From Cellvibrionaceae bacterium (GTDB lineage Bacteria > Pseudomonadota > Gammaproteobacteria > Pseudomonadales > Cellvibrionaceae), in NCBI GenBank assembly GCA_021151615.1, contig JAGKXA010000024.1, positions 1 to 29,515 on the forward strand: DNA of 29,515 bases. The letters run 5' to 3'. A program made the position numbers and the translations under genes. The notes below the pieces were generated by a model, which saw only the letters and a program-made list of their open reading frames with translations, searched no databases and had not been told where the DNA came from. This document shows, piece by piece, positions 7,259 to 15,476 of this stretch. Numbering within the stretch: the first letter of the stretch is position 1; the number at the start of each line of letters is the position of its first letter.

Positions 7259-9526
7259 ATGCACGAGTTGCCTCCGCACCACATACCACAGGATGACTCC
7301 ACCAATGAATGGACACTAACGCAGGAGCAGACCAACTCGCTTTACCACAGCCTGCCTGTCTCACTGCTTTCCTCAATTGTTATTGCTCTGATCCTCAGTC
7401 TTTCTCACTGGAAGATTATCGGCCAGGCAGAAATTATTTTATGGAACTTGCTATTAGGAAGCACTCTACTGGCGCGACTGACTTTATGGATTTTCTGGCA
7501 AAACGCATGGCAACTCTACACCGCCAATTTTTGGCTGTGGAGTTTTCGCATTGGCGTCTGGTTAACCGGCGCAGCATGGGGCACAACGGCAATATTGCTT
7601 TTCGCCCATGACAATGCGATCTACCAGTCGCTGCTGGCTTTTTCGCTGGCAGGAGTTGCTGCTGGCTCCATGACCTCGCTCACCGCCGACAAATACTCTT
7701 CCCTCGGTTTTGTTATTTTGGCCATCACACCCTTGAGCCTGTTTATTTTTTTGGAAGATGGCCCCACCGCAGTAGCCATGTCCAGCATGACACTGCTGTT
7801 CATTTTCTTCGTCATTGCCAGTAGTACGCGTACGCGCCGCAACATGGAAGAGCAAATTCAAAAAAACCAGCATTTGTTACAACTGACTGCTGAACTCAAC
7901 CACAAGCAACAGCTGGAAAAAATCATTAACAATGCGCAATCCATTTTTATCAGCGACAACGACATTAAATCGACCTTGCAAAACCTGCTTAATGAAACCT
8001 TGCCCGCTTGCAACAGCGAATTGGGGTTTATCGGGCAAATAGCAAAAGACGCCGATAACAAACCCTTTATGCGTGCACTGGTATTTGGTAGCACCAAAAA
8101 AGATAATTCTGCAATGGAAAAATTTCGCGCTACGCATTTACCGGACAATGGCGAGTACCGCAACCTGAATAATTTGTTCGGTCTGGTCATGCAAGCAGAA
8201 AAGCCGATCATAAGCGCTAATCTTGCGCGCGATATGCGCGCCGGAACCCTGCCTGAAGGACATCCCAAAATTCATAATTTTATGGGCATACCTATTTTTA
8301 ATGGGCGTGATCATATCGCCATCCTCGGTTTGGCCAATAACACCCAGGGGTATCAACAAGAGGATGCGCTTAAACTCGAGCCCATCTTAAAAACCATCGC
8401 CCAATTTGTGCAAACCATGAATCACGAACAGCGCCACGCGCAAGATCGCGCTGCATTGGAAGCTAGCACCCAGCACACACAAACGATTTTAAATGATATT
8501 GCTGACGGCATAATTTCTATTGATAAGCGCGGGATGATTCAATCTTTTAACCATGCAGCGGAAACCATTTTTGGTTACCGTGCGCGTCAGATTATCGGAA
8601 AAAACATCAGTGAATTAATGCCCGAACCAAACAAGTCACAGCACGACGATTACATCCGCAGCCACTTGCAAACCGGCAAGAAAAATATTCTGGGTATAGG
8701 GAGAGAAGTAATAGGCCTGCGCCGCAATGGCCAACAATTCCCAATGGATTTAATGGTGTCGCGCGTTTTCCAAAATGGAGAGCCGATTTTTATTGGCATA
8801 GTGCGCGACATTACCGAGAAAAAGCAGGCCGATAACCTGCGTAACCAATTTATTAGCAGTGCCAGCAAGGAAATTCTGGGACCTTTAAATTTAATTAGTG
8901 AAGCCTTGCAGCGACTAAAAAACAAGGAGCAAGATAAATTGCCAGGCAGTTTGCATCATGTGGTGGACATTGCCTATACCAACAGCCTTCGCCTGCAACA
9001 GCTTATGCACGATTTAATTGAAATGCAGAACCTGTCTAAAGGCGACAGCAATTTAAAAATGGAGACACTGCCGGTGCTATCACTTCTGGATGAAGTGTTG
9101 AGACGCAATAAAACCTTTGGCGATATTTATCAAAGCAAAGCCAAACTAACCGCCACCAATGATGAATTAACCGTTCAAGTAGATAGCGCACGTTTTTATC
9201 AAGCCCTATCACAACTATTGCAATGTGCATTTAAAAGTTCAGCACCCGAGTCAGAAATAATCATCCAAGTACACGAAGAACGCAGCCGGGTGAATGTGGG
9301 TATTTACTTCAACAACCGCAACCTGCCGGAGACGCAACGCAAACAACTTGCGGCACAATTTAGCAACTCACAAGACGCCACTAACGCCCCCCTGGACTCA
9401 GACGAACCAGGCCTTGCCATTGCGAAAGAAATAATCGAAAAAATGCATGGTGTTATCACCTTCAACAACAAAGCTGATCAGTATTATTTTCTAGTGGAAT
9501 TTCCACGCGCCGTTAACCAGTTTTAA
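7259..9526 (+). CDS. Six-TM GAF-PAS protein with degenerate histidine-kinase core
   Basis: 755 aa. Residues about 28-190 form roughly six membrane segments, followed by a GAF-like domain (about 225-395), a PAS domain (about 405-520, NDIADGIISIDKRGMIQSFNHAAETIFGY) and a region that aligns with HisKA-HATPase. The catalytic residues are gone. Where the neighbour has SHELRTPL this protein has SKEILGPL, so the phosphate-accepting His is K537. N-box Asn residues become Q652 and C656 (QLLQCAFK), the G1 Asp becomes F684 (IYFNNRN), and the glycine-rich G2 box is reduced to DEPGLAIAKEII. The reading frame is otherwise intact and the fold pattern kept, so it looks like a pseudokinase under selection rather than a decaying gene. 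It may sense a signal and regulate a partner kinase by dimerisation. Start ATG at 7259 is the first after an in-frame stop; the ribosome site is weak. Confidence 0.85.
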   Translation: MHELPPHHIPQDDSTNEWTLTQEQTNSLYHSLPVSLLSSIVIALILSLSHWKIIGQAEIILWNLLLGSTLLARLTLWIFWQNAWQLYTANFWLWSFRIGVWLTGAAWGTTAILLFAHDNAIYQSLLAFSLAGVAAGSMTSLTADKYSSLGFVILAITPLSLFIFLEDGPTAVAMSSMTLLFIFFVIASSTRTRRNMEEQIQKNQHLLQLTAELNHKQQLEKIINNAQSIFISDNDIKSTLQNLLNETLPACNSELGFIGQIAKDADNKPFMRALVFGSTKKDNSAMEKFRATHLPDNGEYRNLNNLFGLVMQAEKPIISANLARDMRAGTLPEGHPKIHNFMGIPIFNGRDHIAILGLANNTQGYQQEDALKLEPILKTIAQFVQTMNHEQRHAQDRAALEASTQHTQTILNDIADGIISIDKRGMIQSFNHAAETIFGYRARQIIGKNISELMPEPNKSQHDDYIRSHLQTGKKNILGIGREVIGLRRNGQQFPMDLMVSRVFQNGEPIFIGIVRDITEKKQADNLRNQFISSASKEILGPLNLISEALQRLKNKEQDKLPGSLHHVVDIAYTNSLRLQQLMHDLIEMQNLSKGDSNLKMETLPVLSLLDEVLRRNKTFGDIYQSKAKLTATNDELTVQVDSARFYQALSQLLQCAFKSSAPESEIIIQVHEERSRVNVGIYFNNRNLPETQRKQLAAQFSNSQDATNAPLDSDEPGLAIAKEIIEKMHGVITFNNKADQYYFLVEFPRAVNQF

Positions 9527-9551
9527 CTATTTACACAGGGTTAACACTGAT

Positions 9552-10619
9552 CTATAACCGATTGCCGCTACCCATGGCTTTTATTTTATCGAGCAATACC
9601 TGCCCCATTTTATCCAGCGCGACAATCTGATCAACACCGCCTACTGCAACTGCTTCTTTAGGCATACCGTAGACAACACAGCTAGCTTCGTCCTGGGCGA
9701 TGGTATAACCGCCGCGATTGCGAATATCCAGCATACCCTTGGCACCATCTTTTCCCATCCCCGTCAGCAGCACGCCAATCACATTTTTTCCGCCTACTTC
9801 AGCAACAGATTCCATCATTACATCCACCGCAGGCCGGTGGCGATGCACAGGTTCGGCATCAGAAAGTTTTACCCGGTAGTCTGCACCTGAACGAACAACC
9901 ACCAAGTGATAGCCACCCGGTGCCAAAAACGCGTGCCCTGGCAAAATGCGTTCACCGCCTTTTGCTTCCACTACATGCAAACGTGTTGTCTTGTTCAATC
10001 GCTCGGCGTAGGTGCGCGTAAAACCGGGCGGCATATGCTGTGTCATCACAATGCCAGGCACCGCCGCCGGCAACTGGATCAACAAATCTTTAATTGCCTC
10101 AGTGCCACCGGTGGAAGCACCTATGGCAATAATTTTTTCCGTACTTTGCAAACCTGCCGGGTTCTGTATTTTTTGATCTTCTGCGATTTCAGGGCGATGC
10201 TTTTTAATCAAAGGTTTAACTTTTACCTGGGCAGCCGCACGAATTTTTTCAACGATAATCTCAGCGTATTCTCGAATGCCACTGCTCACACCCAATTTCG
10301 GTTTCGGAATAAAGTCTACCGCACCTAATTCCAGGGCTCGCAATGTAGCCTCGGCCCCCTCCTCGGTTAAGGTAGAAATCATCACTACCGGTGTAGGCCG
10401 CGCAGCCATCAACTTTTCCAGAAATGCCAATCCATCCATACGTGGCATTTCAATATCCAAGGTAATCACATCCGGAGAGAATTGGTTGACCATGTCACGT
10501 GCGACATAAGCGTCGGGCGCAGCACCTACCAGCAGCATGCCGGGCGAATCCCGCACAATTTCGGATAAGAGATTTCTAACCAGTGCAGAGTCATCAACGA
10601 CTAACACTTTTATTGGCAT
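9552..10619 (-). CDS. cheB: CheB, receptor methylesterase/deamidase response regulator
   Basis: Removes methyl groups from receptor glutamates when phosphorylated by CheA, giving adaptation. The 355-aa protein has an N-terminal receiver with D9, D10 and phospho-acceptor D55 (TLDIEMPRMDG) and K106, a linker, and a C-terminal esterase with catalytic S169 (GASTGGTEAI), H195 (TQHMPPGF) and D291 (GMGKDGAKGM). ATG at 10619 has GGAGG eight bases upstream. It is the last gene of the operon, 36 nt after cheD. It is convergent with the pseudokinase gene with 25 nt between stops, and I see no terminator there. Confidence 0.97.
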   Translation of the reverse strand: MPIKVLVVDDSALVRNLLSEIVRDSPGMLLVGAAPDAYVARDMVNQFSPDVITLDIEMPRMDGLAFLEKLMAARPTPVVMISTLTEEGAEATLRALELGAVDFIPKPKLGVSSGIREYAEIIVEKIRAAAQVKVKPLIKKHRPEIAEDQKIQNPAGLQSTEKIIAIGASTGGTEAIKDLLIQLPAAVPGIVMTQHMPPGFTRTYAERLNKTTRLHVVEAKGGERILPGHAFLAPGGYHLVVVRSGADYRVKLSDAEPVHRHRPAVDVMMESVAEVGGKNVIGVLLTGMGKDGAKGMLDIRNRGGYTIAQDEASCVVYGMPKEAVAVGGVDQIVALDKMGQVLLDKIKAMGSGNRL

Positions 10620-10655
10620 AACTCAGCCTCCAAATGCTAACGGGTGATTAACACA

Positions 10656-11267
10656 CTAACTGAATAGCTCAACGTCACCGCTTTTTGGCGTAAATTTGAC
10701 CCGCATACGGTACTCGCTTTCACGATCAGAGATAGTACTGTTATGCATCGCTTTAATTTTCTTTACCAGCACACGGCCGGTATCAGGAAAAAAATAAACC
10801 TTCCGCGGAAACTCACCCAATAAATCCCGGGCAACAACCGGAATTTGTTCCGTCTCCAAGTAATCCAAAACGAATTCTGCATTACGTTGCCCAACATTAT
10901 TAACCGTCATACCTCTCAATACGTTGCCACCGCCAAAAACTTTTGCCTCAAACCGCGCTCGATTGGCACCCATTTTTAATAGGTGATTTATTAACAACTC
11001 CATTGCATAAACTCCATAGCGCGCGGACTCTGTGAGCAAGCCGCTCTCACTGGAACCATCATTGGGAAGCAAAAAGTGATTCATCCCACCCAGACCGGAA
11101 TACTTGTCGCGCAGGCAGACGGCTACGCAAGACCCTAACACAGTAACAATTAATTTATCACCATTAGTAACATAGTATTCTCCAGGCAATATTTTTACGG
11201 CTTGCCTATCGAAATGCCGATCAAAATACATGTTTGGCGCCAAGTGCACGTTATTCTCATACGTCAT
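10656..11267 (-). CDS. cheD: CheD, chemoreceptor glutamine deamidase
   Basis: Deamidates specific glutamines in chemoreceptors to glutamates, creating methylation sites. 203 aa. Catalytic C47 (VLGSCVAVC) and H64 (LGGMNHFLLP) are 17 residues apart, as in the characterised Thermotoga CheD, and the GGGNVL and NVGQRNAEF segments are family-typical. I start at the ATG at 11267: an ideal AGGAGG (11274-11279) lies six bases upstream, inside the end of cheR, and the gene overlaps cheR by 11 nt, which suggests translational coupling. Longer starts would put that ribosome site inside the gene. CheD next to cheR, cheB and a soluble receptor is the arrangement of the P. aeruginosa Che2 cluster. Confidence 0.96.
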   Translation of the reverse strand: MTYENNVHLAPNMYFDRHFDRQAVKILPGEYYVTNGDKLIVTVLGSCVAVCLRDKYSGLGGMNHFLLPNDGSSESGLLTESARYGVYAMELLINHLLKMGANRARFEAKVFGGGNVLRGMTVNNVGQRNAEFVLDYLETEQIPVVARDLLGEFPRKVYFFPDTGRVLVKKIKAMHNSTISDRESEYRMRVKFTPKSGDVELFS

Positions 11268-12132
11268 TGACATCCTCCTTTGCACCTGGCGTCGCCAAAC
11301 GATAGGTTGTCTTACCGACTAATCGCACAAGGTGACTCGCGTGAGAGAAGCTTTCCGAATGGCCGGCGATGTAAAGCCCATCAGCTGTAAGCAGTTGCGT
11401 CATGCGTTTTAGAATTTGCAATTGTGTCGGTTTATCAAAATAGATCATGACATTACGACAAAATATGACATCAAACTTTCCTGAAAGCGGCCATTTTCCA
11501 TCGAGTAAATTAATTTGTTTAAAGTCAATTAATCGACGTAGCTCATCAACAACCTTTGCTTTACCTGAATTTCTACCTTTTCCACGCAGAAAAAACTGTT
11601 TCTTCTTTTCAACACTCATCGCCTCCAGACGATCCATTCCATAAACACCTGCCGCCGCCGTATTAAGCACTTGACTATCTATATCCGAGGCAACAATCTC
11701 CACTGGAGGCCGATAAGTTCCATAGGCCTCTGCTAATGTCATTGCTATTGAATAAGGCTCCTCACCTGTGCTCGAAGCGGCGCACCAGATACGGCAAGGC
11801 TTATTGGGACGATGTTTTTTTATAAAATCTGCCAAGATTGAAAAGTGATGTTCCTCTCGAAAAAAAGCCGTAAGATTGGTAGTTAGCGCATTAACAAACT
11901 CTTGCAACTCTTCCGGCGTTGATTCCAAATAATCGAGATATTCGCTAAAACTCGCCAAATCCAAAGCACGTAACCGACGAGCCAGACGACTATAAACCAA
12001 CTGCTTTTTCGATTCGGCAAGGTTGATTCCGGCCTTACGATAAATTGCTGCTTTCACACGATTAAAATCGGATTCAGCATATTCAAATTCGCGCCCTGAA
12101 ATTTCACCCACACAGATAATTCCTGATTTCAT
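11257..12132 (-). CDS. cheR: CheR, chemoreceptor glutamate methyltransferase
   Basis: Transfers methyl groups from S-adenosylmethionine to receptor glutamates. 291 aa from the ATG at 12132. It has the N-terminal helical CheR domain (RKAGINLAESKKQLVYSRL), the SAM-binding motif CAASSTGEEPYS, the acidic VASDIDSQVL strand, and FDVIFCRNVMIYFD near the end of the methyltransferase fold. No TPR extension. The receptor encoded just upstream ends in EWEQF, the kind of tail that docks such CheR proteins. Start choice is uncertain: a TTG at 12150 is in frame but sits in the loop of a perfect palindrome (12141-12161). That palindrome occupies the place where a ribosome site for the ATG would be expected. 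Confidence 0.96.
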   Translation of the reverse strand: MKSGIICVGEISGREFEYAESDFNRVKAAIYRKAGINLAESKKQLVYSRLARRLRALDLASFSEYLDYLESTPEELQEFVNALTTNLTAFFREEHHFSILADFIKKHRPNKPCRIWCAASSTGEEPYSIAMTLAEAYGTYRPPVEIVASDIDSQVLNTAAAGVYGMDRLEAMSVEKKKQFFLRGKGRNSGKAKVVDELRRLIDFKQINLLDGKWPLSGKFDVIFCRNVMIYFDKPTQLQILKRMTQLLTADGLYIAGHSESFSHASHLVRLVGKTTYRLATPGAKEDVNDV

Positions 12133-12140
12133 ATCAACCA

Positions 12141-12161
12141 GGGTAACCAATCAGGTTACCC
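12141..12161 (-). promoter_or_regulatory. Perfect 8-bp palindrome in the cheR leader
   Basis: GGGTAACC and GGTTACCC flank a 5-nt loop, 8 nt before the cheR ATG and 20 nt after the stop of the receptor gene. There is no following T-run on the minus strand, so it is not a standard terminator. As RNA it would form a stable hairpin over the ribosome-binding region of cheR; as DNA it could be an operator. Confidence 0.5.
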
Positions 12162-12181
12162 ATCGCAGCTGTTTTAATCCT

Positions 12182-14938
12182 CTAGAATTGTTCCCATTCA
12201 TCCTCTGCGGAAGAAGCTGGTGGCACTAGTTTTCCCGAGGATTTTGGTGCAGTCGTTTTAGCGGTATTTCGCCCGGGAGATTTGGCAATTGGCTTATTCG
12301 CAGGCTTTGGCGCTGCCAGTCGATTAGACGGTGCATGCTCCTGCGAATCACTCAACCGGAATTGACCCACATTACGATTTAACTGATCAGCTTGGGATTG
12401 CAAGCTTTCAGCCGCCGCTGCCGCTTGCTCAACCAATGCTGCGTTTTGTTGCGTCATCTCATCCATTTGCGAAACCGCTGTAGAAATTTCTTCGATGCCG
12501 GTAGATTGCTCTGCCGATGCCGCAGCGATTTCAGCCATAATGTCATTCACGCGTTTAATCGCACTGACAATTTCTTTCATAGTTTCGCCCGATTTTCCAA
12601 CCAGGCTATTACCGTTATCAATTTTTTGAACCGAATCGGAAATAAGCGCCTTAATATCTTTGGCTGCGTTGGCTGAGCGTTGCGCCAAGGTACGCACCTC
12701 AGACGCCACTACGGCGAAACCACGCCCCTGATCACCAGCACGCGCAGCTTCAACCGCTGCATTCAATGCAAGTATATTGGTTTGAAACGCGATACCATCA
12801 ATTACACCAATAATGTCCGAAATTTTTCGTGCGGACTCATTGATGGCATTCATGGTAGTTACCACTTGCTGAATTAGGCCACCGCCATCGATAGCAACAG
12901 TAGATGCTTGCTCCGCCAATACATTGGCCTGTTTGGCGTTATCGGCATTCAGTTTAACGGTGGAGGTTAATTCCTCCATTGAAGATGCAGTTTCTTCAAG
13001 GTTCGCAGCTTGTTGCTCTGTTCTGCTTGATAGATCCGCATTACCTTGTGCTATTTCGCTGGATGCGGTGAAAATCATATCCGCTGCACTGCGAATATCG
13101 CTGAGCATCGTTGTGAGATTCTCTGTTGTTTCATTACAATAATTTTTAAGGTCGCCGAAGGTGCCGGCATATTCTCCAGTAATTCGCTCCGTTAAATCCC
13201 CTTTGGCTATAGCACCAAGGACTCGAGCAACATCAGAAAGCCCCTTGTCAGCGGTATGAACAAGAATGTTCAAACCCTCTGCCAGTTTCAGGAAGAATCC
13301 TGTTTTCCCGTCGGTGGTTAAGCGTTCGGTAAAGTTACCTGAGGCTGCAGCTTCAACCAATTTATTCACTTCACCTTCAACACCCACCTCTTCGGTTCTA
13401 TCCAACCACTCTACAACCGACCCTAAACGCGTACCATCTTTACTAAAGATTGGGTTAGCTACCAAGCGGAAGTGCCTTTTACCCACCACAATATTCGTCG
13501 TATAGGTGGTTGTTAAATTTTCAAGTAGTTTCATTTGATGCATTGGATTCTTATGGAAGCCGTCCATACTGCTACCCACCACCTTGTCCACTGAGAAATG
13601 AGGCAACACTGACTTCAAATCGGCCTCAGCAACGCGCAACATTTTTTCAACCGATTTGTTCATGTAGATAATTTTACGATCTACATCAGCAATCATTACG
13701 TTGGTTGTAGCTGTTTCCAAAGCACCAAGGATTCTACTTAGCTCATGCTCTGCAGCCACTTCCCTGGTTCTGTCGATCCATTCAACCACGGTTCCAAGTC
13801 GATCACCCGCATCAGAAAAAATTGGATTAACGATAAGTTTAAAGGTGATGCCTGCAACCGTAATCTGACTGCTATAGGTATCGCGCAAGTTTGCAAGCAG
13901 TTGCATTTGATGCGCGGGGTTGCGATGAAAAATATCAATATTGCTACCAATAACCTTGTCAACCGCAAAGCTAGGCAAGGCCTTACGCAAATCCATTTCA
14001 ACAGCGCGTAACATTTTCTCAACGGATTTGTTCATGTAGATGATTTTACGATCCGGATCAGCAACCATCACGTTTGATGAAGTGGAATCCAAAGCACCTA
14101 AAATGCGACTCATTTGATGCTCTGTTGCAACTTCCTTGGTGCGATCAACCCATTCCACCACAGTACCCAAACGCGCCCCTGAACTGGAAAAGATCGGATT
14201 CACGATGAGCCGAAAAGTAATACCTGCCACCTCTATTTGGCTGATGTAGGTGTCTCGTAAATTGGCAAGCAAGTGCATTTGATGAGCTGGACTTTTATGG
14301 AAAATATCGATATTGCTGCCGATAACCTTATCGACAGAGAAATGTGGAAGTGCTCTCCGCAATTCAGACTCTACTGATCGAAGCATTTTCTCAACGGCGG
14401 TATTCATATAAACAATTTTTCTATCTGAATCCGCCACCATTACGTTTGAAGAAGTAGACCCTAGGGCACCAACAATTTGCTGAAGCGTTTTTTCTGCATC
14501 AATTTTTTTAAGCGTTTCTTGCGTAACATCATTGGCATACTTAATAACTTTATAAGGTCTTCCCTGTGCATCCAACACAGGGCTATAGTTGGCCTGTATC
14601 CATACATCTTTACCACCCTTCGCCACTCGCTTAAACAAACCACTTTGAATTTCACCACGACCCAACCGATCCCAAAACAAACGGTACTCTTGGGATGATC
14701 GATATTCTGAATCCACAAAAATACCATGATGTTGCCCTATGATTTCATCCAGGGTATATCCCATAGCGGAAAGAAAATTTTGATTAGCATTAATTATTTT
14801 TCCATCGACACCAAATTCAATAACCGCTTGCGACCTACTAATGGCGGCAATCTGACTGCGCAAATCTTCATACTCCCGTTCATCAACTTTGAGCTGCTTG
14901 CGGGAAGAACCTGAGTTAAACATGCTGATAATATTCAT
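12182..14938 (-). CDS. Soluble chemoreceptor: PAS, three tandem PAS repeats, HAMP-like, MA domain, CheR-docking tail
   Basis: 918-aa methyl-accepting protein with no membrane segment, so cytoplasmic. Order: PAS 1 at about 30-145 (VIEFGVDGKIINANQNFLSAMGY), three tandem PAS repeats beginning near residues 155, 279 and 403 with an exact 124-residue period, two HAMP-like units (about 528-620), an MA domain with tip LALNAAVEAARAGDQGRGFA, a Pro/Lys-rich linker, and the C-terminal EWEQF. Each repeat has NVM(V/I)AD.DRKI.YMN, FH..P.HQM and RLGTVVEW.DRT-like motifs. The tail matches the W-x-x-F docking pentapeptide (NWETF in Tsr, GWEEF in P. aeruginosa Aer2), fitting the cheR, cheD and cheB genes that follow. 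The position equals that of aer2/mcpB in the Che2 cluster, so redox or gas sensing is a fair guess, but the ligand is unknown. GGAGAA precedes the ATG. Confidence 0.93.
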   Translation of the reverse strand: MNIISMFNSGSSRKQLKVDEREYEDLRSQIAAISRSQAVIEFGVDGKIINANQNFLSAMGYTLDEIIGQHHGIFVDSEYRSSQEYRLFWDRLGRGEIQSGLFKRVAKGGKDVWIQANYSPVLDAQGRPYKVIKYANDVTQETLKKIDAEKTLQQIVGALGSTSSNVMVADSDRKIVYMNTAVEKMLRSVESELRRALPHFSVDKVIGSNIDIFHKSPAHQMHLLANLRDTYISQIEVAGITFRLIVNPIFSSSGARLGTVVEWVDRTKEVATEHQMSRILGALDSTSSNVMVADPDRKIIYMNKSVEKMLRAVEMDLRKALPSFAVDKVIGSNIDIFHRNPAHQMQLLANLRDTYSSQITVAGITFKLIVNPIFSDAGDRLGTVVEWIDRTREVAAEHELSRILGALETATTNVMIADVDRKIIYMNKSVEKMLRVAEADLKSVLPHFSVDKVVGSSMDGFHKNPMHQMKLLENLTTTYTTNIVVGKRHFRLVANPIFSKDGTRLGSVVEWLDRTEEVGVEGEVNKLVEAAASGNFTERLTTDGKTGFFLKLAEGLNILVHTADKGLSDVARVLGAIAKGDLTERITGEYAGTFGDLKNYCNETTENLTTMLSDIRSAADMIFTASSEIAQGNADLSSRTEQQAANLEETASSMEELTSTVKLNADNAKQANVLAEQASTVAIDGGGLIQQVVTTMNAINESARKISDIIGVIDGIAFQTNILALNAAVEAARAGDQGRGFAVVASEVRTLAQRSANAAKDIKALISDSVQKIDNGNSLVGKSGETMKEIVSAIKRVNDIMAEIAAASAEQSTGIEEISTAVSQMDEMTQQNAALVEQAAAAAESLQSQADQLNRNVGQFRLSDSQEHAPSNRLAAPKPANKPIAKSPGRNTAKTTAPKSSGKLVPPASSAEDEWEQF
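13361..14476 (-). repeat. Three tandem in-frame 372-bp repeats encoding PAS domains
   Basis: Equivalent codons (the V/I of VGAL, LGAL, LGAL) fall at 14473, 14104 and 13732, giving spacings of 369-372 bp and a protein period of 124 residues at residues 155, 279 and 403. The repeats are alike at protein level along their whole length. The second repeat resembles both others, as expected from stepwise internal duplication. Confidence 0.85.
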
Positions 14939-14949
14939 TGAATTTCTCC

Positions 14950-15444
14950 TTATGCATTTGCGCCAGTGGCTTCCGCGGTATCAAATAGCGCAAGCTCTTC
15001 GCTTGCAATCAGCTCATTGATATCCACCAAAATAATCATTTGTTCATTGACTGTAGCCAATCCCAATAAATATCGACTATTAAAGGCAACACCAAAGTCA
15101 GGGGGAGGACGCAGCTGCTCTTTACCTAAAGTCACAACGTCTGATACACCATCTACAACGATGCCCACTATTCGACTATGGATATGTAAAACAATGACAA
15201 TGGTAAATTCATCATAGGTTACATTTCCGACATCAAATTTAATTCGCAGATCAACAATGGGCACTATATCGCCACGTAAATTAATTACGCCTTTAATAAA
15301 GGGCGGGGCGTTAGCGATCTTGGTAACTGATTCATAACCGCGTATTTCTTTTACCGTTAAGATATCAATTGCATAATTTTCATCACCCAGGGTGAAGGTT
15401 AAATATTCCTGCGCAGGGTTTGTTGATGCTGCCGCCGATTCCAT
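14950..15444 (-). CDS. cheW: CheW, chemoreceptor-kinase coupling protein
   Basis: Adaptor that links receptors to CheA. 164 aa, a single CheW domain: EYLTFTLGDENYAIDILTVKEI at the start, then IANAPPFIKGVINLRGDIVPIVDLR, the coupling signature with the conserved NLRG and Arg, and IVVDGVSDVV toward the end. A short Ala/Ser-rich N-terminal tail precedes the domain. ATG at 15444 has GAGAGG upstream. It lies 32 nt after cheA and 11 nt before the soluble receptor gene, so these three are surely co-transcribed. Confidence 0.96.
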   Translation of the reverse strand: MESAAASTNPAQEYLTFTLGDENYAIDILTVKEIRGYESVTKIANAPPFIKGVINLRGDIVPIVDLRIKFDVGNVTYDEFTIVIVLHIHSRIVGIVVDGVSDVVTLGKEQLRPPPDFGVAFNSRYLLGLATVNEQMIILVDINELIASEELALFDTAEATGANA

Positions 15445-15476
15445 AACCGCCTCTCAATGCACCTAAAAGTTTTACT

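Noticed and set aside
7125..7376. Minus-strand open frame of 83 aa in the gap before the pseudokinase gene
   Set aside because: No ribosome site, no recognised motif, and it overlaps the start of the larger gene. Not strong enough to call.
9527..9551. Terminator between the converging pseudokinase and cheB genes
   Set aside because: GGTTA and TAACC could pair, but the stem is 5 bp with an 11-nt loop and no T-run in either direction.
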